NCBI GenBank assembly: GCA_945861385.1
Contig: CAMAUI010000037.1
Coordinates: forward strand, 1-37,702
Direction: 5' to 3'
Length of the DNA stretch: 37,702 nucleotides
Origin: Prosthecobacter debontii
GTDB taxonomy: Bacteria > Verrucomicrobiota > Verrucomicrobiia > Chthoniobacterales > Chthoniobacteraceae
The notes under the pieces were generated by a model. It saw only the letters and a list, made by a program, of their open reading frames with translations. It made no database searches and was not told the DNA's origin. How positions within the stretch are numbered: position 1 is the stretch's first letter; each line of letters opens with the position of its first letter. The position numbers and the translations under genes are program-made. Positions 9,818 to 17,643 of the stretch are shown here, in pieces.

Positions 9818-10558
9818 ATGAAAGCCATCCTGATCCCGCTCTTCACCCTCATCGCCCACGCTGCATTCGCCGGGGAAAAGCCCCCCATTCCAACCGCGCA
9901 CACCACGCGCAATATCGAAGGGTGGACGGTGCGGGTGGACGACCGCCTGCTGAAGGGCGATGGCGCGGCGCTCGGCGAGCGCGCGCTGAAACTTCTTGGC
10001 GCACGGCTCGTCGCGATCACCATCGTCGTGCCGGAGAAAGCACTCGCGAAACTGCGCGCAGCCACGATCCAGCTCGATCTCGACTACGGCGGGCTGCACG
10101 CCATGCAATATCACCCAAACGCCGGCTGGCTGAAGAAGAACGGCTTCAGCGAAGCGCTGGCGAAATGCGTCCACATTCCCGACGTCGAGGACTTCCTTTC
10201 GCCGTTCGAGAACCACCGCATGCCGTGGGTCGTGCTGCACGAACTCGCGCACGCCTACCATGACCAGGTGCTCGGTTTCAACGAACCGCGAGTGGTTGCC
10301 GCGTGGAAAAAGTTTCGTGACAGCGGCAAATACAATTCGGTCCTCAACAGTCCCGGCAACACGCGCGAGCACTACGGCGTCACCAATCAAAACGAGTTCT
10401 TCGCCGAGATGACAGAGAGCTACTTCGGTTCAAATGATTTCTACCCCTTCGTCACCGGCGAACTGAAACAGGCCGAGCCGGAAATCTTCGCCCTCATGGA
10501 GGAAATCTGGGGCCCTCTCCCGCAGCGGAAAAAACCAAGGCCCGCCGCCAGGCCGTAG
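9818..10558 (+). CDS. Exported HExxH zinc metallopeptidase, lethal-factor-like (ATLF/M34-like)
   Basis: The 246-residue protein has a signal peptide (MKAILIPLFTLIAHAAFAG) and one catalytic-type domain. VVLHELAHAYHDQ carries the zinc motif HELAH at 141-145. A downstream NEFFAEMTESYFG (192-204) supplies candidate third ligands E193 or E197. HExxH followed about 50 residues later by an EFFAE-like helix is the arrangement seen in anthrax-lethal-factor-like ATLF domains. The basic, proline-rich last ten residues are probably disordered. The gene begins 90 bases after the previous exported protein on the same strand and may share its transcript. The substrate is unknown; a virulence role should not be assumed from the family resemblance. 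Confidence 0.8.
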   Translation: MKAILIPLFTLIAHAAFAGEKPPIPTAHTTRNIEGWTVRVDDRLLKGDGAALGERALKLLGARLVAITIVVPEKALAKLRAATIQLDLDYGGLHAMQYHPNAGWLKKNGFSEALAKCVHIPDVEDFLSPFENHRMPWVVLHELAHAYHDQVLGFNEPRVVAAWKKFRDSGKYNSVLNSPGNTREHYGVTNQNEFFAEMTESYFGSNDFYPFVTGELKQAEPEIFALMEEIWGPLPQRKKPRPAARP

Positions 10559-10610
10559 GGAGGCGGCCCGGCGTCCTCACGGGCGATGGTGCGACGATTG
10601 GAACAACTCC

Positions 10611-10727
10611 TCATAGCTGCTCGTGGTAGCTGTCGTGGAGAAAAAGATTCAGCGCCGTGATGCGCTGCACGAGGCCAGCCTCGATGTGCTCCCACTCTTT
10701 TGCCACGATGCTGCGCGGCAGGAGTTC
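10611..10727 (-). pseudogene. Fragment of a circularly permuted ATP-grasp protein
   Basis: The minus strand encodes 38 residues, beginning [18 protein letters not shown] and continuing [17 protein letters not shown] before a stop. From memory this matches the conserved segment of CP_ATPgrasp (former DUF404/DUF407) proteins in which a Leu-Pro-Arg-x-Ile, WxHIExGLxQR and LNLFLxDxYH occur in this order. A full protein has over 450 residues, so this is a remnant. Its upstream edge coincides exactly with the base of the hairpin at 10727, and after the stop the frame reads GVVP, possibly the decayed continuation. No start codon belongs to it. Confidence 0.6.
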
Positions 10728-10786
10728 CCAGAGTTGGCGGCACGGCCGCCAACTCTGGGCTGAGGGATGGAACGCCGTTGGCGTTC
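10727..10786. repeat. Perfect 15-bp hairpin and adjoining 7-bp hairpin, intergenic repeat-like element
   Basis: The arm CCCAGAGTTGGCGGC (10727-10741) pairs perfectly with 10745-10759 across a three-base loop. A second hairpin follows, GAACGCC (10770-10776) with GGCGTTC (10780-10786). They sit in the 343-base gap 10559-10901, which otherwise holds only the ATP-grasp remnant. No T-run follows on either strand. The exact abutment with the remnant suggests the element inserted there or marks a deletion end. Confidence 0.7.
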
Positions 10787-10901
10787 TCCGCCAACGCTCG
10801 TTCAAAGATCCACGATCCCCGCGGGCACTCGCTCTCCCGCATCAATCTTTCCTTGCTGGGACGCAAAGAAATCCACGGCCAACAGCTTTTCTTTCACGCG
10901 C

Positions 10902-13900
10902 ATGATTGCCCGCATCACAGCTCTGCTCCTCACCGCCGCCGCTGCCGTCGTACGTGGGGAAACACCGGATTTCAATCGCGACATCCGTCCGATCCTCTCA
11001 AACAATTGCTTCCAGTGCCATGGGCCGGATGAGAAGGAACGCAAGGGCGGGGAACATGGTCTCCGGCTAGATACAGCCGAGGGTGCGGCGGCGGATCTGG
11101 GCGGCTATCCTGCCATCGTCCCGGGGAAGCCGGAGAAAAGTGAGCTCGTCCGCCGGATCACGACCGACGACAAAGACGATCACATGCCGCCGGCCAAAAC
11201 CGGAAAAAAGCTGACCGCGCGTGAGATCGGCCTGCTGCGCGAATGGATCAAGGGCGGTGGAAAATATTCGAAGCACTGGGCCTACGAGCCGCCGAGCCGC
11301 CCGGCGGTGCCGGATGTAGCCGCGCTTGTGAAAGCGCGGGCTGATCTGCCAGCCGGGACGGCCCGCGCTCTTGCGAGCGCAGCTACGAACCCGATTGATG
11401 CGTTCATTTTGAAAAGACTCGCCGCGGAAAAACTCACGCCACAGCCCGAGGCGGATCGCCACACGCTTGCGCGGCGCGTGACGCTCGATCTCACCGGGCT
11501 CCCGCCGTCACCGGAGGAAGTGGACGTTTTCGTGAAGGACACCACGCCCGGCGCGTACGAGCGCTTCGTGGATGCGCAGCTTGCGAAGCCGGCTTATGGC
11601 GAACATTGGGGGCGGCAGTGGCTCGACCTCGCCCGTTATGCGGACTCCGCGGGCTACGCGGATGATCCGTCGCGGAAAATCTGGGGTTTCCGCGACTACG
11701 TCATCCGTTCCTTCAATGCGAACAAGCCATTCGACCAGTTCACCATCGAGCAGATCGCAGGTGACCTGCTGCCGGACGCGACGGAGGAGCAGCTCGTGGC
11801 GACAGCGTTTCATCGGAACACCATGACCAACAGCGAGGGCGGCACACAGGATGAGGAGTTTCGCAACGCGGCCATCGTGGATCGCGCGAACACGACCATG
11901 GCGGTGTGGATGGGCACGTCGTTCGCGTGCGCGCAGTGCCACACGCACAAGTTCGATCCGATCTCGCACAAGGAATATTTCAAGATGTTCGCGTTCTTCA
12001 ACAACACGGAGGACGCCGACCGCCGCGACGAGGCGCCGCTGCTGAAATTTCTCGCCGAGTCGCAGAGGCAGCAGCGCGCGGCGTGGGAGCGGGAGATCGC
12101 GGAGACGGAGGCAAAATTGAAATCATCCTCGCCCGCACTCGCCGCAGCGGCGGAGAAGTGGGCGAAGGAGTTTCCCGTGAAACTCGAATGGCGCGCGGCA
12201 CGGCCTGCAGCGGCCCGCTCCGCATCAGGCGTCGCACTCACGATCGGCGCGGATGGCGCGATGCTGGCGGCGAAGAACGATGGGAAGACGGACACCTACA
12301 CGATCGAGGTGCCGGTCGCGCAAGCGCAGACACTGAGCGCCCTGCGGCTTGAGGCTCTCACGCATGAGTCCATCCCCGGCAAGGGGCCGGGGTTTGCGGG
12401 TGGAAATTTTGCCGTGACACGCGTGCGCGCGGAAGTCCTGCAACCCGCGACGAAGGGGCCGGCCGCGCGCTACGTCCGCCTCGAGCTGCCGGGGAAGCAG
12501 AAATTTCTCCAGCTCGCCGAGGTGCAGGTTTTCTCCGGCGGCGAAAACGTCGCGATGAAGGGCGAGGCGAAGCAGAGCAGCACCTTCATGGGCGCCGAGG
12601 CAAAGCGCGCGAACGACGGCAACACGACGCCGCAATATGAGAAGGGATCAGTGTCGCACGCGGAGCAATCGGATGACCCGTGGTGGGAGGTGGACTTGAA
12701 GTCCATGCGCGCGCTGGATCGGATCGTCGTCTGGAACCGCGCGGAGATGGGCGAGCGGCTCGACGGCTTCCGCCTCGTGGCGCTCGACGAACGGCGGCAG
12801 CCGGTTTGGGAGAAGACGGGCAACAAGGCGGCGGCGACCGTTCCATTCGAGCTTACGGGCGGGGTGGAGATCGTATTCAGCAATGCGGTGGCCGATTTTA
12901 CGCAGGCGGATTTCGACGTGGCGGGTGTCCTCACGGACGGTGTGAAGACAAAAAAGCAGACCACTCAAAAAGGCTGGGCCATCGGCGGCGGCACCGGCAA
13001 ACCGCACACACTCACGCTTGTGACTGCGAAACCGGCCGGCCTTCCCGCGGGCTCGAAGCTCACCGTGACCATCGAGATGCAGTCGCCGTTTGCGGCGCAC
13101 AACCTCGGGCATTTCAAGATCTCCGCGTCGGGCGACGCGCGGGTTGCACAGCACCTCTCGGTGCCCGCGGATGTTTTGGCCGCGCTCGCGACGCAGGCGG
13201 ATGGAAAATCACGCGAGCGCATCCTTGATTATTACGTGCATGAAATCTCCCCGGAGCTGAAAGCGGAGATCGCGAAGACTGACTCGCTCCGCAAGCAGAT
13301 AGCCGGGCTGAAACCCGAGACCGTCCCCGTGATGCGCGAACTCCCCGAGGGCAAGGGCCGAAAGACGCGCGTGCAGCTCCGCGGCAATTATCTGTCGCTC
13401 GCCGACGAGGTGAGCGCGGGGATGCCGGCCATTTTTCACCCGCCCCAGCCCGGCGCGCCGATGAACCGCCTCACGCTCGCGCGCTGGCTCGTGGACGGGA
13501 AGAACCCCCTGACCGCGCGCGTCGTGGCGAACCGTTACTGGGAGACGATCTTCGGCATCGGCATCGTCCGCACGAGCGAGGAATTCGGTGCGCAGGGCGA
13601 GGCGCCCACCCATCCCGAGCTGCTCGACTGGCTCGCCACGGAACTGGTCGCGCGCAAATGGGACATGAAGGCCTTCCTCAAGCTGCTCGTGACTTCCGCG
13701 ACCTACCGCCAGTCCTCACGTGTCACGCCCGACGCCGCCGAGCGCGACCCGGATAACACGCTGCTCGCACGCGGCCCCCGCATCCGGCTCACCGCCGAGA
13801 TGGTTCGCGACCAGGCGCTCGCCGTGGGCGGCCTGCTCAGCGGAAAAATGTTCGGTCCCAGCGTGCGCCCCGCGCGCCCGAACGCCGGCCTGAGCGCGGC

Positions 13901-14402
13901 ATTCGGCGGCGGCCTCGACTGGCAGCCGAGCGCGGGCGAGGACCGCCTCCGCCGCGGCATCTACACCGAATGGCGCCGCACCTCGCCGTATCCCTCGATG
14001 ATGACATTCGACGCGACGAGCCGCGAAATCTGCACCATCCGCCGCAACCACTCGAACACCCCGCTGCAAGCCCTCGTGACGCTGAACGACCCCGTGTACG
14101 TCGAAACCGCGCAAGCCCTCGCCCGCCGCATCGCCGCCACCGGCACTGCGCCCGCGGAGAAAATCCGCGCCGCTTACCGTTTCGTCCTCCAGCGCCCGCC
14201 TGCGGAAAGCGAGATCGCGCGGGTCACGCGCCTGTTCACCGAGAGCCGCGACTACTTCGCGAAGGACGCGAAAAAAGCCACCGACATGGCGACACTTCCC
14301 ATCGGCCCGGTGCCCAATGGCGCCGACGTCACCGAACTCGCCGCCTGGACCGCCGTGGCGAATGTGCTGCTCAACCTCGATGAGACTTTGATGAAACGAT
14401 GA
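10902..14402 (+). CDS. PSCyt1-DUF1549-DUF1553 exported cytochrome protein with inserted discoidin-like domain
   Basis: The 1166-residue protein begins with a signal peptide (MIARITALLLTAAAAVVRG). Next is the planctomycete-type cytochrome C domain with C36-F-Q-C39-H40 and a likely Met ligand at M95 (DHMPP). DUF1549 spans about 155-385 (WLDLARYADSAGYADD, and a second CxxCH in CAQCHTHKFDP). A middle region contains an F5/8 type C-like part (residues about 510-650, AKRANDGN, DPWWEVDL, DRIVVWNR). DUF1553 fills the C-terminal third (MNRLTLARWLVDG, NRYWETIFGIGIVRTSEEFG). The family is abundant in Planctomycetes and Verrucomicrobia and is thought to act outside the cytoplasm in polysaccharide use; no reaction is proven. 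The ATG at 10902 starts the signal peptide. Its stop overlaps the DUF1501 start as ATGA. Confidence 0.93.
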   Translation: MIARITALLLTAAAAVVRGETPDFNRDIRPILSNNCFQCHGPDEKERKGGEHGLRLDTAEGAAADLGGYPAIVPGKPEKSELVRRITTDDKDDHMPPAKTGKKLTAREIGLLREWIKGGGKYSKHWAYEPPSRPAVPDVAALVKARADLPAGTARALASAATNPIDAFILKRLAAEKLTPQPEADRHTLARRVTLDLTGLPPSPEEVDVFVKDTTPGAYERFVDAQLAKPAYGEHWGRQWLDLARYADSAGYADDPSRKIWGFRDYVIRSFNANKPFDQFTIEQIAGDLLPDATEEQLVATAFHRNTMTNSEGGTQDEEFRNAAIVDRANTTMAVWMGTSFACAQCHTHKFDPISHKEYFKMFAFFNNTEDADRRDEAPLLKFLAESQRQQRAAWEREIAETEAKLKSSSPALAAAAEKWAKEFPVKLEWRAARPAAARSASGVALTIGADGAMLAAKNDGKTDTYTIEVPVAQAQTLSALRLEALTHESIPGKGPGFAGGNFAVTRVRAEVLQPATKGPAARYVRLELPGKQKFLQLAEVQVFSGGENVAMKGEAKQSSTFMGAEAKRANDGNTTPQYEKGSVSHAEQSDDPWWEVDLKSMRALDRIVVWNRAEMGERLDGFRLVALDERRQPVWEKTGNKAAATVPFELTGGVEIVFSNAVADFTQADFDVAGVLTDGVKTKKQTTQKGWAIGGGTGKPHTLTLVTAKPAGLPAGSKLTVTIEMQSPFAAHNLGHFKISASGDARVAQHLSVPADVLAALATQADGKSRERILDYYVHEISPELKAEIAKTDSLRKQIAGLKPETVPVMRELPEGKGRKTRVQLRGNYLSLADEVSAGMPAIFHPPQPGAPMNRLTLARWLVDGKNPLTARVVANRYWETIFGIGIVRTSEEFGAQGEAPTHPELLDWLATELVARKWDMKAFLKLLVTSATYRQSSRVTPDAAERDPDNTLLARGPRIRLTAEMVRDQALAVGGLLSGKMFGPSVRPARPNAGLSAAFGGGLDWQPSAGEDRLRRGIYTEWRRTSPYPSMMTFDATSREICTIRRNHSNTPLQALVTLNDPVYVETAQALARRIAATGTAPAEKIRAAYRFVLQRPPAESEIARVTRLFTESRDYFAKDAKKATDMATLPIGPVPNGADVTELAAWTAVANVLLNLDETLMKR

Positions 14403-15838
14403 ACCTCTGCGAACTCCAACACCAGACCCGCCGGCAATTCCTGCACAGCGCGGGGCAGTTCAGCCTTGGCGCGGTGGCGCTCGATGCGCTGCTCGGCGAT
14501 GCCAATGCCGCGGCGGCAGCGAATCCGATGGCGCCGCGCAAGCCGCACTTCGCGCCAAAGGCAAAGCGCGTCGTGTATCTCCACATGTCCGGCGGGCCGC
14601 CACATCTGGACATCCTCGACTACAAACCCGAGCTGGTGAAACGCAACGGCGAGCTTGCTCCGGATCAGTTCGTGAAGGGCAAGACGTTCGCATTCACGAG
14701 CGGCACGCCGAAGCTCATGGGCACGCCGCGCAAATTCGCGCAGTACGGCAAGGGCGGCATCTGGATGAGCGACGCGGTGCCGAATTTCCAGCGGATCGCC
14801 GACGAGCTGTGCGTGGTGAAAAGCATGTGGACGGATCAGTTCAACCACGCGCCCGCCGAACTGCTGCTCTACACCGGCTCGCCGCGGCAAGGCCGGCCCT
14901 CGATGGGCTCGTGGGTGACTTACGGCCTCGGCTCGGAAAATGAAAACCTGCCGGGCTTCGTCGTGCTGATCTCGAGCGGCGTGCAGCCGAGCGGCGGTGC
15001 GAATTTGTGGAGCACAGGCTTCATTCCGTCGGTGTTCCAAGGGGTGCAGTGCCGGTCGAAAGGCGACCCCGTTTTATATGTGAGCGACCCCGCGGGGATG
15101 GACCGCGACCTGCGCCGCAAGACGCTCGACGCGCTCCGCGACCTGAATGAGGAGCAGTCGAAGGAACTCGGCCATCCCGAGACCGCGACCCGCATCGCGC
15201 AGTACGAGCTGGCGTTCCGGATGCAGACGAGCGTGCCCGAGGTGATGGACATTTCGCGCGAGCCGAAAGCCGTGCTCGAATCGTACGGCGCGCAGCCGGG
15301 CGACGCGTCCTTTGCCAACAACTGCCTGCTCGCGCGACGGCTGCTTGAGCAGGGCGTACGCTTCGTGCAACTCTTCGACTGGGGCTGGGATTTCCACGGC
15401 ACGAATCCTGGCGAGGACATTCGCGACGGGCTCACGAAAAAAATGCAGCGCACCGACAAGCCAGTCGCGGCACTCATCGAGGATCTCAAGCAGCGGGGCC
15501 TGCTGGACGACACGCTGATCGTGTGGGGCGGAGAATTCGGACGCACGCCCTTCCGCGAGGGCCGCACCGCGGGAGGCGGCGTGCTCGGCCGCGATCATTT
15601 CCCCGACGCTTTCTCGCTGATGCTGTGCGGCGGCGGGATCAAGCGCGGCTTCAGCTACGGCGAATCGGACGAACTCGGCTTCAGCGTCGTGCAGGACAAG
15701 GTCCACATCCACGACTTGCAGGCGACCATTCTGCATCTGCTCGGCTTTGATCACACGAAGCTCACGTTCCGTTTCCAAGGCCGCGACTACCGCCTCACGG
15801 ACGTGCATGGCAAGGTGGTGAAAGACATTCTCGCGTGA
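14399..15838 (+). CDS. DUF1501 protein, Tat-exported
   Basis: The 479-residue protein has a twin-arginine signal (T10-R11-R12-Q-F-L) with a hydrophobic stretch FSLGAVALDALLG. Downstream are the DUF1501 hallmarks VVYLHMSGGPPHLDILD, FNHAPAELLLYTGSP, QLFDWGWDFHG, LIVWGGEFGRTPF and GRDHFPDAFSLML. The fold is related to alkaline-phosphatase/sulfatase enzymes, with the Asp, His and Asn/Glu residues of these motifs as likely metal ligands, but no activity is established for the family. It overlaps the upstream PSCyt1-DUF1549-DUF1553 gene by four bases, and the two families are regularly paired in this phylum group. Tat export implies folding, probably metal loading, before export, while the partner uses Sec. 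Confidence 0.95.
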   Translation: MNLCELQHQTRRQFLHSAGQFSLGAVALDALLGDANAAAAANPMAPRKPHFAPKAKRVVYLHMSGGPPHLDILDYKPELVKRNGELAPDQFVKGKTFAFTSGTPKLMGTPRKFAQYGKGGIWMSDAVPNFQRIADELCVVKSMWTDQFNHAPAELLLYTGSPRQGRPSMGSWVTYGLGSENENLPGFVVLISSGVQPSGGANLWSTGFIPSVFQGVQCRSKGDPVLYVSDPAGMDRDLRRKTLDALRDLNEEQSKELGHPETATRIAQYELAFRMQTSVPEVMDISREPKAVLESYGAQPGDASFANNCLLARRLLEQGVRFVQLFDWGWDFHGTNPGEDIRDGLTKKMQRTDKPVAALIEDLKQRGLLDDTLIVWGGEFGRTPFREGRTAGGGVLGRDHFPDAFSLMLCGGGIKRGFSYGESDELGFSVVQDKVHIHDLQATILHLLGFDHTKLTFRFQGRDYRLTDVHGKVVKDILA

Positions 15839-15853
15839 TCATGCCGCGAGAAC

Positions 15854-15992
15854 CCCGGGTGGAGCACTCCACTGGAGTGCGGTTTCCGGTGACTCGCCGG
15901 AAACACCACGAGGCGGGTGGGCACCTGGAGGCTTCCGAAAATTCAGGGGCGCTTTTCGTGTCCCACGCGCACGCTGGTGTTCGGCGCGAGTC
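15854..15992 (+). repeat. Structured intergenic repeat, copy A
   Basis: This ~139-nt element starts 15 bases after the DUF1501 stop and is matched by copy B at 37565-37702. Hairpin 1 is GCACTCCA (15864-15871) with TGGAGTGC (15873-15880). Hairpin 2 is GTTTCCGG (15882-15889) with CCGGAAAC (15897-15904). In copy B hairpin 1 has two paired changes that keep the stem. The tail (CACGCGCAC and CGCGAGTC) is also shared. Differences between copies do not favour any codon position, so it is probably not translated. The 181 bases that follow (15993-16173) show nothing I can identify. Confidence 0.8.
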
Positions 15993-16173
15993 GCCGCGAA
16001 CGGCACTGATTGTCTGCTTCTTCGCCGGTCGCGCAGCGTGGCGGAAAATCGCCGGGCAACCCGCCGCACTGAAGCAAGCATCCCGCGGCGCTGATTGCCG
16101 CTGCTCCGTTGCTGACACGCTCCGTGGGCGCCGATATGCGAAAGTGATGCCTCTGCAAACCAGCCAACCATAG

Positions 16174-16455
16174 CCGGCGGAAGCGGACCGTTTTGCGCCG
16201 ACGCGGTGGAGCATGGTCGTGGCGGCGGCGGGCGGGGATTCGACGAAGGCGCGCAGGGCGCTGGAGCACCTGTGCGAGGCGTACTGGTATCCGCTTTACG
16301 CGTTTGTGCGGCGCGAGGGGCGCGGGGCGGCCGATCCGCAGGATTTGACGCAGGATTTCTTCGCGCGGCTGATCAAAAAGGAGTGGCTCGGCGGCGTGGC
16401 TCGCGAGCGCGGGCGTTTCCGCTCCTGGCTGCTTGCGGCGCTGGCGCGAAAGTGA
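16174..16455 (+). pseudogene. ECF-type RNA polymerase sigma factor fragment, truncated at both ends
   Basis: The frame reads APTRWSMVVAAAGGDSTKA, then LEHLCEAYWYPLYAFVRREG, DLTQDFFARLI and RGRFRSWLLAAL. From memory this is the sigma-70 region 2 pattern of a Verrucomicrobia/Planctomycetes ECF group that normally begins with (A/T)TRWS and continues through region 4 to about 190-240 residues. The homologous sequence starts before the only ATG (16213), and a TAG at 16171-16173 lies just upstream with no start codon between, so the native start is lost. The 3' end stops at TGA 16453-16455, which is the first triplet of the repeat element at 16453. Regions after 2.x are missing, so it should not work as a sigma factor. 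Confidence 0.75.
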
Positions 16456-16541
16456 CACAGCCCGTCCCGGCTGTGATTCGCGTTCACACAGCCCGTCCCG
16501 GCTGTGCGGACGGTGAGGCACAGCCGGGACGGGCTGTGTCA
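16453..16541. repeat. REPIN-like element with perfect 23-bp inverted ends and an internal third copy
   Basis: The left end (16453-16475, beginning TGACACAGCCCG) is the exact reverse complement of the right end (16519-16541). A third copy of the 20-base core lies at 16487-16506 in the left orientation. Each core is itself a hairpin, CACAGCC with GGCTGTG around a six-base loop. TGA triplets at both outer edges supply the stop codons of the sigma fragment (plus) and the nucleotidyltransferase (minus). No flanking direct repeat is visible. Confidence 0.85.
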
Positions 16542-17294
16542 CATTCCCGCGCGTTCCTGGCGGCGGAATTCCTCCAGCTCGCGGCGCAGCGGCTCCCAAT
16601 ACGCGCGGTCTTTCGCCTGCTCGGCGCGCGTCTCCACGTCAATGGCGGCGCGCATCGCATCGAGGTCATCGGTAAAGGCGTGCGCGAGCAGCGGGCGCGC
16701 GGCTTGCGCGGCGCGGGCCTCGGCGGGAAAGCGCGCGGCGAGATCGCGGAGCAGTTCCGGCGTGCGTGCTTCGTGGAGCCAGAAGGCGATGCGCGCGGCG
16801 GTCGGTTCGACGCGCAGTGTGTGGTAGTGGCCGGCAACGAGCGCGGTGATCATGGGCCAGTCTTTTTCGCGCTGCGTCTTTTTCGCCTGCACGAGATCCT
16901 CGACCGCGAGGAGGTCGTAGATTTCCCCGGCCTCGCCGGTGAGCGTGGTGCGACGCGCCCACAATTCCTCGAAGCTCGCGAGGCCGCGCTGCCGCGTCAT
17001 CACATCCACGCGCAGTCCCTCGACGCCCGGCGCCTGGCAGCGGAAATGCACCGCGTGGCCCCGCGCGAGCGCTGCGGGATCGAAGCGCGGGACGGCGATG
17101 CGCGGCGCCTGCAAATCGGCGAGCGCGGCGTGCAGGCGCGCGAAGTTCGCGTCGTCCGCGAGGATGGTGAAATCAACGTCCTTGCTAAACTGTGCCGCGC
17201 CGTAAAACACACATGCCTGGCCGCCCATAAGCAGGGCCTGCACTTGGTGCTTCCGGATCGTAGAAAGGACTTGTCGGATCGGGGTCGGGATCAA
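16539..17294 (-). CDS. Nucleotidyltransferase-fold protein (AbiEii/MNT-like)
   Basis: The 251-residue protein has the N-terminal signature of polymerase-beta-type nucleotidyltransferases: LLMGGQACVFYGAAQFSKDVDFTIL, with GG at 24-25, the Asp pair D39/D41, and a likely third acid at D97 (GLRVDVMT). DLLAVEDLVQAKKTQREKDWPM follows, a motif common in AbiEii-like toxins and related proteins where a Lys/Asp pair completes the active site. The rest is helical and charged. The start is a TTG at 17292-17294; it overlaps the upstream small gene by 110 bases, which suggests coupled translation. The stop codon is the edge of the repeat element, so a few native C-terminal residues may be missing. The two-gene layout is like a toxin-antitoxin pair, but no toxicity can be read from sequence. 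Confidence 0.8.
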   Translation of the reverse strand: MIPTPIRQVLSTIRKHQVQALLMGGQACVFYGAAQFSKDVDFTILADDANFARLHAALADLQAPRIAVPRFDPAALARGHAVHFRCQAPGVEGLRVDVMTRQRGLASFEELWARRTTLTGEAGEIYDLLAVEDLVQAKKTQREKDWPMITALVAGHYHTLRVEPTAARIAFWLHEARTPELLRDLAARFPAEARAAQAARPLLAHAFTDDLDAMRAAIDVETRAEQAKDRAYWEPLRRELEEFRRQERAGM

Positions 17295-17409
17295 GGCTGC
17301 CTCCCATCGTTAGGTATTGCGCGAAGAGCTGCTCGCTGCGGCGGAATCGTTCGAGCGGCGTGAGATCCAGCCACTCTTTCCATTCATCCGGCAATTGCTC
17401 GTAAGTCAT
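17185..17409 (-). CDS. Small acidic protein paired with the nucleotidyltransferase
   Basis: The 74-residue product begins MTYEQLPDEWKEWLDLTP, then LERFRRSEQLFAQYL and GGSLDPDPDPTSPFYDPE, and ends GRPGMCVLRRGTV. The N-terminal half is helical and acidic with a Trp-rich start; the middle is a DPxPDP-type loop. From memory, similar small proteins with an SLDPEPDPQSPFF-like motif sit in front of nucleotidyltransferase genes in other Verrucomicrobia, but I cannot verify this here. The ATG at 17407-17409 was chosen because residues before it are not of this type. The last 110 bases overlap the start of the nucleotidyltransferase gene in another frame. It may be an antitoxin-like or structural partner. 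Confidence 0.65.
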   Translation of the reverse strand: MTYEQLPDEWKEWLDLTPLERFRRSEQLFAQYLTMGGSLDPDPDPTSPFYDPEAPSAGPAYGRPGMCVLRRGTV

Positions 17410-17643
17410 CGGTTGCGCGCAGTGTAGCCGGCGCGCGACGGCGGGCAAGGCTCGCTTCCATCGCTCAAAGAAACTGCGCAGCCTCCGGCGCGCGATCCTT
17501 CTGGCCGGGGCAAACCGACTTCACACCATGATGGCCGAGACGATGATGCGCGTCATCAGCACCGACCCGGCCGCGCCGCGTGGCGGGCAATCACCGGATG
17601 CCGAAAGGTCTCCGTTCCCTCGGTCGGAGCGCCTGCCGCGTGG

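Noticed and set aside
15835..16173. Plus-strand frame of 112 codons through repeat copy A, partly shared with copy B (37465-37671)
   Set aside because: The peptides look alike, but changes are not enriched at third positions while hairpin stems are preserved by paired changes, which fits a structured element better than a protein.
16453..16541. CRISPR-like spacing of the 20-base cores
   Set aside because: Only three copies, one inverted, with unequal spacers of 11 and 12 bases; no cas genes.
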